Assembly (NCBI GenBank): GCA_050485365.1
Contig: JBJHBH010000007.1
Span: forward strand, 1-64,000
DNA length: 64,000 bases
Reading direction: 5' to 3'
Origin: JARFUG01 sp050485365
Lineage (GTDB): Bacteria; Desulfobacterota; Desulfuromonadia; Desulfuromonadales; JACZKF01
Position numbers and translations under genes: made by a program. Of this stretch, positions 59,606 to 64,000 are shown one piece after another (within the stretch, counting starts at the first letter, position 1; each line of letters opens with the position of its first letter). The notes beneath the pieces were generated by a model. The model saw nothing but the letters and a program-made list of their open reading frames with translations, was not told the DNA's origin and ran no database searches.

Positions 59606-60301
59606 TCAGAAGAACAACAGGACGAGCAGCGGCAGAAGGAAGGCGGTGATGAGGCCGTTCAGCCCGATGGCCAGCCCGGAGACCGCCCCGCCCAGGCGAT
59701 CGACTTCGAGCATGCGCGCCGTTCCGATGCCGTGAGAGGCGGTCCCGACGGCCAAACCGACGGCGGCCGGGCTCTTGATCCCGATCAGGCGGCAGAACTC
59801 CGGACCGCACACCGCCCCGATGCACCCGGTTATCACCACGATGGCGGCGGTGAGAGGGGCAATCCCCCCGATCTTCTCGGCCAGGCCGATGGCGATGGGG
59901 GTGGTGACCGACTTGGGCGCGAGCGACAGGACGACCTCCCGGCTTGCGCCGAGGAGCCATGCGAGCCCGCAGGCGGTCACGACGGACGTGATCGCCCCGG
60001 CCAGAACCCCGATGAGGATCGGCCCGCGCTTTGCCGCGATCTCGTGGCGGCGCACGTAAAGGGGGAAGGCCAGAGCGACAACGGCAGGCCCGAGAAGAAA
60101 GAGGATGATGCGCCCCCCGTTGGCGTAGTCCTCGTAGGGGATGCCGGCAAGAAGCAAAAAGGCCATGACGGTGACGATCGACACCGCCACGGGGTTGAGT
60201 AGGATGCTCCGGGTGCGTTGATACCCCAGCTGCGCGACGGCGTACACTCCGACGGTCAGAGCGACGCCGAACAGAGGTGTGGCGACGAGCTCACTCCACA
60301 T
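59606..60301 (-). CDS. lrgB: LrgB family protein (CidB/LrgB)
   Basis: 231-residue polytopic membrane protein. Family signatures are LLGPAVVALAFPLYVRR, LAPKSVTTPIAIGLAEKIGG, and GTASHGIGTARMLE. LrgAB/CidAB are holin-like systems that influence autolysis, or in some bacteria pyruvate uptake. The ATG follows GGGAGGGGCGTCGGC and lies 11 nt inside the lrgA gene, so the two are translationally coupled. Confidence 0.93.
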   Translation of the reverse strand: MWSELVATPLFGVALTVGVYAVAQLGYQRTRSILLNPVAVSIVTVMAFLLLAGIPYEDYANGGRIILFLLGPAVVALAFPLYVRRHEIAAKRGPILIGVLAGAITSVVTACGLAWLLGASREVVLSLAPKSVTTPIAIGLAEKIGGIAPLTAAIVVITGCIGAVCGPEFCRLIGIKSPAAVGLAVGTASHGIGTARMLEVDRLGGAVSGLAIGLNGLITAFLLPLLVLLFF

Positions 60302-60647
60302 GCCGACGCCCCTCCCTTTTTTCGAGACGCGCCTCGACCCAGCCGGTGACGGCCATAACGACGAAGGTGCTCACGACCATCGCGACGACGATGGGGAGCC
60401 ATTCGCGCCCGATCAGATCGAAGTAGACCATCACCCCCACGCCGGCGGGGACAAAGAAGAGCGCCATGTGCGACAGGAGCAGCTCGGAGGCCTCCTTGAT
60501 CCATTCATGCCGCACGATCCCAGCGCACAGCGCCGCCAGCAGGAGCACCATCCCGATCACGCTTCCGGGTATCGGCACGTTCCACGCCGTCGACGCCGCC
60601 TCTCCGAGAAACAAAAAGAGCAGCAGAAGGGCCATCCCGCGAATCAT
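60291..60647 (-). CDS. lrgA: LrgA family protein (CidA/LrgA)
   Basis: 118-residue holin-like membrane protein with four hydrophobic segments and the CidA/LrgA motif PGSVIGMVLLL near residue 27. It overlaps lrgB by 11 nt. It starts 7 nt after the preceding TPR gene stop with a GAGGGG site, so all three genes are one transcript. Confidence 0.92.
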   Translation of the reverse strand: MIRGMALLLLFLFLGEAASTAWNVPIPGSVIGMVLLLAALCAGIVRHEWIKEASELLLSHMALFFVPAGVGVMVYFDLIGREWLPIVVAMVVSTFVVMAVTGWVEARLEKREGRRHVE

Positions 60648-60654
60648 CTTCCCC

Positions 60655-61440
60655 TCACAGCTCGGCTTTGAGCCCCTCGATCACCGCCGCCACCTCGTCG
60701 CGGATCTCTTCGGACCCCGCTGAGGTTTCGCGCAGCATGAACTCCTGAAAGAAGTGGAGCGCCTCGCGCGGCTCTTCCTTGTCGAGACAGATGTTGCCGA
60801 GGGTCAGGTAGGCGAAGGTGAACCCCGGATCGAGGCGCAGCGCCTCGCGGCACTCGCGCTCGGCCCCCTCGATGTCTTCCACGTCGTAATACATTTCGGC
60901 CAGATTGTAGTGCGCCTGGGCGTCCTCGGGATCGAGCTCGATCACGCGGCGATACTGACGCAGCGCCTCCTCGTTCTGCCCGGCGGCGTACAGGGCGTCT
61001 CCGAAGGAGTTGAGGGCGAAGACCGAATCGGGCTCGATCTCAAGGGCCTTGCGGTACGATTGAAGGGCGGAGTCGATCTCTTCGCGGCTGAACTGGACCA
61101 ACCCGATGCTCACCAGGGCGTCGGACTGGCCGGGATCGAGCTGCAGGATCTCACGGTAGACCGCCAACGCCTCCTCGGGATTTCGCGCCTCAAAGAGGGC
61201 GTCGCCCAGATCGAAGAGGAGATCGACGTCGTCGGGGGCGAGCTCTTTGGCCCGGCGCAGCGACGCAATTCCTTCGGCCGTCTTTCCCTCCTCGACGAGG
61301 GCCTCCCCCAGCATGTGATGAATATCGGCGCGCTCCGGCGCCAAGGCGGCCGCCTCACCAAAGACGCGCACGGCGCTTCGATAATCGCCGATCTCCATGG
61401 CCTCTCTCCCCTTTATGAGGAGCCGTTCGAATTCCTGCAT
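60655..61440 (-). CDS. Tetratricopeptide repeat protein
   Basis: 261-residue soluble protein of about six TPR units (ADIHHMLGEALVEEGKTAEG, SVFALNSFGDALYAAGQNEE, AQAHYNLAEMYYDVEDIEGA). There is no signal peptide. AAAGGATGAAGCA precedes the ATG. Its linkage to lrgAB suggests a scaffold for or regulator of membrane activity, which is inference from context only. Confidence 0.88.
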   Translation of the reverse strand: MQEFERLLIKGREAMEIGDYRSAVRVFGEAAALAPERADIHHMLGEALVEEGKTAEGIASLRRAKELAPDDVDLLFDLGDALFEARNPEEALAVYREILQLDPGQSDALVSIGLVQFSREEIDSALQSYRKALEIEPDSVFALNSFGDALYAAGQNEEALRQYRRVIELDPEDAQAHYNLAEMYYDVEDIEGAERECREALRLDPGFTFAYLTLGNICLDKEEPREALHFFQEFMLRETSAGSEEIRDEVAAVIEGLKAEL

Positions 61441-61486
61441 TGCTTCATCCTTTCAGAAATAAGGCTGAAATTCCAAAGTTTTGTCA

Positions 61487-62788
61487 CTAGTCCGCAATCG
61501 CTTCGAGCCCCTCCAGCAGCCCCATGGGGGAGGCTTCGACGACGACGGTTCGAACGCCGAGAACCTGGCCGAGCTCTTCGACGCTCATGTCGTCGAGAAA
61601 GACGTCCTCTCCCTCGCGAAGAACGACATCCGGGACGAACAAGACCGGCGTGCCGACCTTCCCCTGCAACTGCTCGGCGACGTCCTTTCCGGTCAACAGA
61701 CCGGCGACGGTCACCTGGCCGCCGAAGAACCGATTGCGGATTCGATGCACGGCGATGCGCACACCGGTCGCTGCGCGAAGATCTTCGGCAAACGATTCGA
61801 GCTCCGGCGCGAACGACTCGCCGGTAAAGACGGAGACGGCAGGGGCATCCAAGGGGGCCGCCTCCTGCAGCGTGTCGCTTGCCTGGCGACGAAAGAGCGC
61901 CACCATGCCGACGCCGTTTTCGATCTGCGGCAGATCCTCGTAGGCCTCGAGAGGGGGAAACGGGAGCTCGGCCCGAAGATAGAGCTCGTCGGCGGCAAAG
62001 ACGAAACGGCTTTCGCCCCCGGAGCCGAAGCGCGCTTGGGCGTGATGGATCTGTTCGAGAACTCGGCGCGCCTCGACGCGGGTCGGGGTGCGCAGCGCGG
62101 GCAGCCTGTCGCGATAGCCGGTCAGGCCGACGGGGACCACCGCGAGGGAACACACCTGCGGATAGAGGGCGTGGAGATCGTCCATCGTCTTTTGAAGATC
62201 GTCCCCGTCGTTGATCCCCGGGCACAGAACGATCTGAGTGTGGATCGTGATCCCGGCGGCGGCCAGACGCCCGAGGACTTCGAGGATGGGCGGCGCCCGT
62301 CGCCCCAGCAACTTTTCGCGAAGCTGATCGTCGGTGGCATGAACCGAAACGTAAAGGGGTGAGAGGCGCTGTTCGATAATGCGATCGAGCGCCTCGTCCT
62401 CGATGTTGGTGAGTGTGACGTAGGCGCCGTACAGAAAGGAGAAGCGGTAATCCTCGTCCTTGACGTAGAGGGTGCGCCGCATCCCGCGGGGAAGTTGGTG
62501 GACGAAGCAGAACAGGCAGTTGTTTCCGCATTGCGTCGGTTCGGGGTGGGGGAAATGCAGGCCGAGGGGCTCGTCGGCGTCCTTCTCGAACTCCAGATCC
62601 CACAACTCGCCCCCCTTCTTCTCGACCTCGATCAGAAGCTGCTCCTCGGCGCCGGCGAGCTCCATGTCGACCAGATCGCGCACGGGACGGCCGTTCACGG
62701 AGAGAATCGTGTCGCCGGGTTCCAGTTCGAGCTCTTCGGCGATGCTCCCGGCATCGACGGCAAGAATTTCAAGCATGACGTCGCTCAT
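61487..62788 (-). CDS. DUF512 radical SAM protein with PDZ-like N terminus
   Basis: 433-residue enzyme of the DUF512/TIGR03279 group. The N-terminal PDZ-like region (about 1-55, VDAGSIAEELELEPGDTILS, VNGRPV) is followed by CGNNCLFCF (CX3CX2C), then PLYVSVHATDDQLREKLLGR and PGINDGDDL, with DUF512 at the C terminus (VGMVALFRRQA, GKVGTPVLFVPDVVLR). The substrate is unknown. The start at 62788 (MSDVMLEI) has AGGA too close; the ATG at 62776 (MLEILAV) is an alternative. It lies 46 nt upstream of the TPR-lrgAB genes. Confidence 0.88.
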   Translation of the reverse strand: MSDVMLEILAVDAGSIAEELELEPGDTILSVNGRPVRDLVDMELAGAEEQLLIEVEKKGGELWDLEFEKDADEPLGLHFPHPEPTQCGNNCLFCFVHQLPRGMRRTLYVKDEDYRFSFLYGAYVTLTNIEDEALDRIIEQRLSPLYVSVHATDDQLREKLLGRRAPPILEVLGRLAAAGITIHTQIVLCPGINDGDDLQKTMDDLHALYPQVCSLAVVPVGLTGYRDRLPALRTPTRVEARRVLEQIHHAQARFGSGGESRFVFAADELYLRAELPFPPLEAYEDLPQIENGVGMVALFRRQASDTLQEAAPLDAPAVSVFTGESFAPELESFAEDLRAATGVRIAVHRIRNRFFGGQVTVAGLLTGKDVAEQLQGKVGTPVLFVPDVVLREGEDVFLDDMSVEELGQVLGVRTVVVEASPMGLLEGLEAIAD

Positions 62789-62834
62789 TCCTGCAAGCGG
62801 CAAAGGGGGGAAGTGCGCAAGACCCCTTTAGACA

Positions 62835-62870
62835 AATGTCCCCGGAGGCATCGCGGCCACCGGGGACATT
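62835..62870 (-). terminator. Terminator-like hairpin downstream of hfq
   Basis: AATGTCCCCGG and CCGGGGACATT form an 11-bp stem with a 14-nt loop; on the minus strand CATTTGTC follows. It separates miaA-hfq from the DUF512 gene. Confidence 0.65.
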
Positions 62871-62899
62871 GATCGAGAGGGAAGTGACGAGAGGTGCCC

Positions 62900-63133
62900 T
62901 TATTCCCTGCTGCCGTGCAGACGGAAGGAGCCGTCCGCCGAGGTGATGGAAGAGATGGCATGCTTGTAGAGCAGGATATCTCCGCCGCTTTCAATCAGCA
63001 CGCAGAAGCTGTCGAACGATTTGATGTACCCCTCCAGTTTCTCCCCGGACATCATCACGACGGTGACGCGCACCCTTTCCTTACGGGCCTGATTGAGATA
63101 CTGATCCTGGATATTGAATGGGGTTTTAGCCAT
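62900..63133 (-). CDS. hfq: RNA chaperone Hfq
   Basis: 77-residue Hfq. Sm1 (YLNQARKERVRVTVVMMSGE) and Sm2 (IESGGDILLYKHAISSITSA) with the YKHA motif are intact, as is the N-terminal AKTPFNIQDQ. It forms a hexamer that pairs small RNAs with mRNAs. The ATG follows AAAGGAGCGGCT; an in-frame ATG 11 codons earlier falls inside miaA. It overlaps the miaA end by 8 nt, the common miaA-hfq arrangement. Confidence 0.96.
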   Translation of the reverse strand: MAKTPFNIQDQYLNQARKERVRVTVVMMSGEKLEGYIKSFDSFCVLIESGGDILLYKHAISSITSADGSFRLHGSRE

Positions 63134-64000
63134 AGCCGCTCCTTTGATCACGCATAAAATTTTCAATCAACAAGTGGATTTTATCAGACTCCTCCAAGGA
63201 ATCAAGCCAAAACATTTGAGCCGTCTTCGCAAACCAGGTGGTCTGACGTTTGGCGTAGCGGCGGGTGTTGCGCTGGATCAGCTCGATCATCTGCGCCGCC
63301 GAAATCTCGCCTCGCAGATGCCGCACCGCCTCCTGATAGCCGATGGTGCGAAGACCCTTGCACTCGGGCGAGAATCCGCGCTCCAGCAGCGAGCGGGTCT
63401 CCTCCACCAGGCCGTCCGCCACCATCTGCTCGACGCGGCGATCGATGCGGGAATAGAGCTCGGGGCGCGCCGGAGCGATGCCGATGTGCAGAGTGCGAAA
63501 GGGGCGCTCACCGAAGGCGTGCCTGCGCTGCATCTCGGAGAGGCGCTCGCCGCTGCGCGTCCAGACTTCGAGCCCCCGCACGATGCGCACCAGATCCCTG
63601 GGCGAGAGGCGGGCGGCCAGCGCCGGATCGGCCGTTTCCAACCGCCGGTGCAGCGTCCCTTCGCCCTGCTGCGCTTCGACGGCGAGAAGGTGCCGGCGCA
63701 ACTCGGCATCGGCGGCGGGAGCCTCCACGAGCCCCTCGGTGAGGGCGCGGATATAGAGCCCGGTCCCCCCGACGACGACGGGGAGCGCGCCGCGGCGATG
63801 GGTCTCCTCGGCGGCCTTCCGACCCAGGCGGGCGAAGTCCGCCGCGGTGAAGCCTTCGTCGGGCTCGACCACATCGATAAGATGATGGCGCAGCGCCGCT
63901 CTTTCCTGCGCGTTCGGCTTGGCGGTGCCGATGTCCATGCCGCGATAGACCTGACGCGAATCGGCGGAGATCGCCTCGATCCTGTACGCCCGGGCGAGGC
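63126..64000 (-). CDS. miaA: tRNA dimethylallyltransferase MiaA (N terminus outside window)
   Basis: About 291 residues to the stop at 63126; the P-loop start lies beyond 64000. The first visible residues (ARAYRIEAISADSRQVYRGM) include the DSRQVYRGMDIGTAKP motif. VVVGGTGLYIRAL, RDLVRIVRGLEVW and RNTRRYAKRQTTWF are also intact. It isopentenylates A37 of tRNAs reading U-starting codons. Its TAA lies inside the hfq ribosome-site region. Confidence 0.95.
   Translation of the reverse strand, partial: LARAYRIEAISADSRQVYRGMDIGTAKPNAQERAALRHHLIDVVEPDEGFTAADFARLGRKAAEETHRRGALPVVVGGTGLYIRALTEGLVEAPAADAELRRHLLAVEAQQGEGTLHRRLETADPALAARLSPRDLVRIVRGLEVWTRSGERLSEMQRRHAFGERPFRTLHIGIAPARPELYSRIDRRVEQMVADGLVEETRSLLERGFSPECKGLRTIGYQEAVRHLRGEISAAQMIELIQRNTRRYAKRQTTWFAKTAQMFWLDSLEESDKIHLLIENFMRDQRSGYG

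Noticed and set aside
1..64000. CRISPR arrays, tRNA/rRNA genes, insertion sequences or phage genes
   Set aside because: No regularly spaced direct repeats, no cloverleaf with CCA-type end, and no transposase or integrase reading frame were seen; the repeats present are short intergenic families.

Overview
The window looks like chromosome from a high-GC member of the Desulfuromonadales (Geobacter/Desulfuromonas-type Desulfobacterota). The clues are a small periplasmic tri-haem c7-like cytochrome, a C_GCAxxG_C_C redox protein, a PxxKW cysteine-rich protein, a DUF6178 protein, a YkgJ-type Cys-cluster protein, a PrkA/DUF444/SpoVR cassette and a complete Tad pilus locus. This is inference from gene content; there is no rRNA. 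No tRNA, CRISPR array, transposase or phage gene was seen. Gene density is high and no gene-free stretch reaches 300 bases. Two genes run off the window: a Na/Pi cotransporter (left) and miaA (right).

Layout. 1-3.1 kb: Na/Pi cotransporter, cytochrome, MscS-type channel. 3.1-10.8 kb: one minus-strand unit with a perfect -10 promoter, encoding PrkA, the VWA protein DUF444, SpoVR and a second, divergent PrkA-like P-loop protein. 11-16.8 kb: thioesterase, AsmA-like DUF748 protein, C_GCAxxG_C_C protein, membrane-anchored M1 peptidase, ChaN-like haem-binding protein. 17-31.5 kb: Tad (Flp) pilus locus in the order flp-like pilin, flp, tadV, rcpC/cpaB, rcpA/cpaC, lipoprotein, tadE, tadG, tadZ, tadA, tadB, tadC, tadD, followed on the same strand by an outer-membrane barrel and an Ig-like surface lipoprotein. 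31.6-33.8 kb: a NarX/NarL-type two-component pair. 34-41.9 kb: minus-strand unit of an M20-type peptidase, a PLP aminotransferase, HrpB helicase and a DnaE2-like polymerase.

42-54.5 kb: small lipoprotein, TPR protein and AcpH; an inactive-looking rhodanese fused to a ferritin-like domain; an SH3 membrane protein; two divergent radical SAM genes; a chemoreceptor with its sensor at the C terminus; DUF6178; a cation/proton antiporter fused to a PTS EIIA domain. 54.7-64 kb: a 61-residue protein; a lipoprotein/outer-membrane pair behind a sigma54-type promoter; phosphohexomutase; YkgJ-type and PxxKW cysteine proteins; LrgA/LrgB; a TPR protein; a DUF512 radical SAM protein; hfq and miaA.

The genes fall into coherent modules: starvation signalling (PrkA cassette), adhesion and its possible control (Tad plus two-component pair), DNA repair/helicase (hrpB-dnaE) and RNA metabolism (miaA-hfq). 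Spacers are unusually rich in short repeats: heptamer tandem/inverted arrays, a GGGCGCGATGAATCGCGCCC palindrome family, an ATTCGTG family, a TTCAAAA family that supplies stop codons, and a three-armed repeat. The most noteworthy items are the double-PrkA cassette, the extended Tad locus with two Flp pilins, the Cys-less rhodanese-ferritin fusion and the sigma54-linked lipoprotein/porin-like pair.
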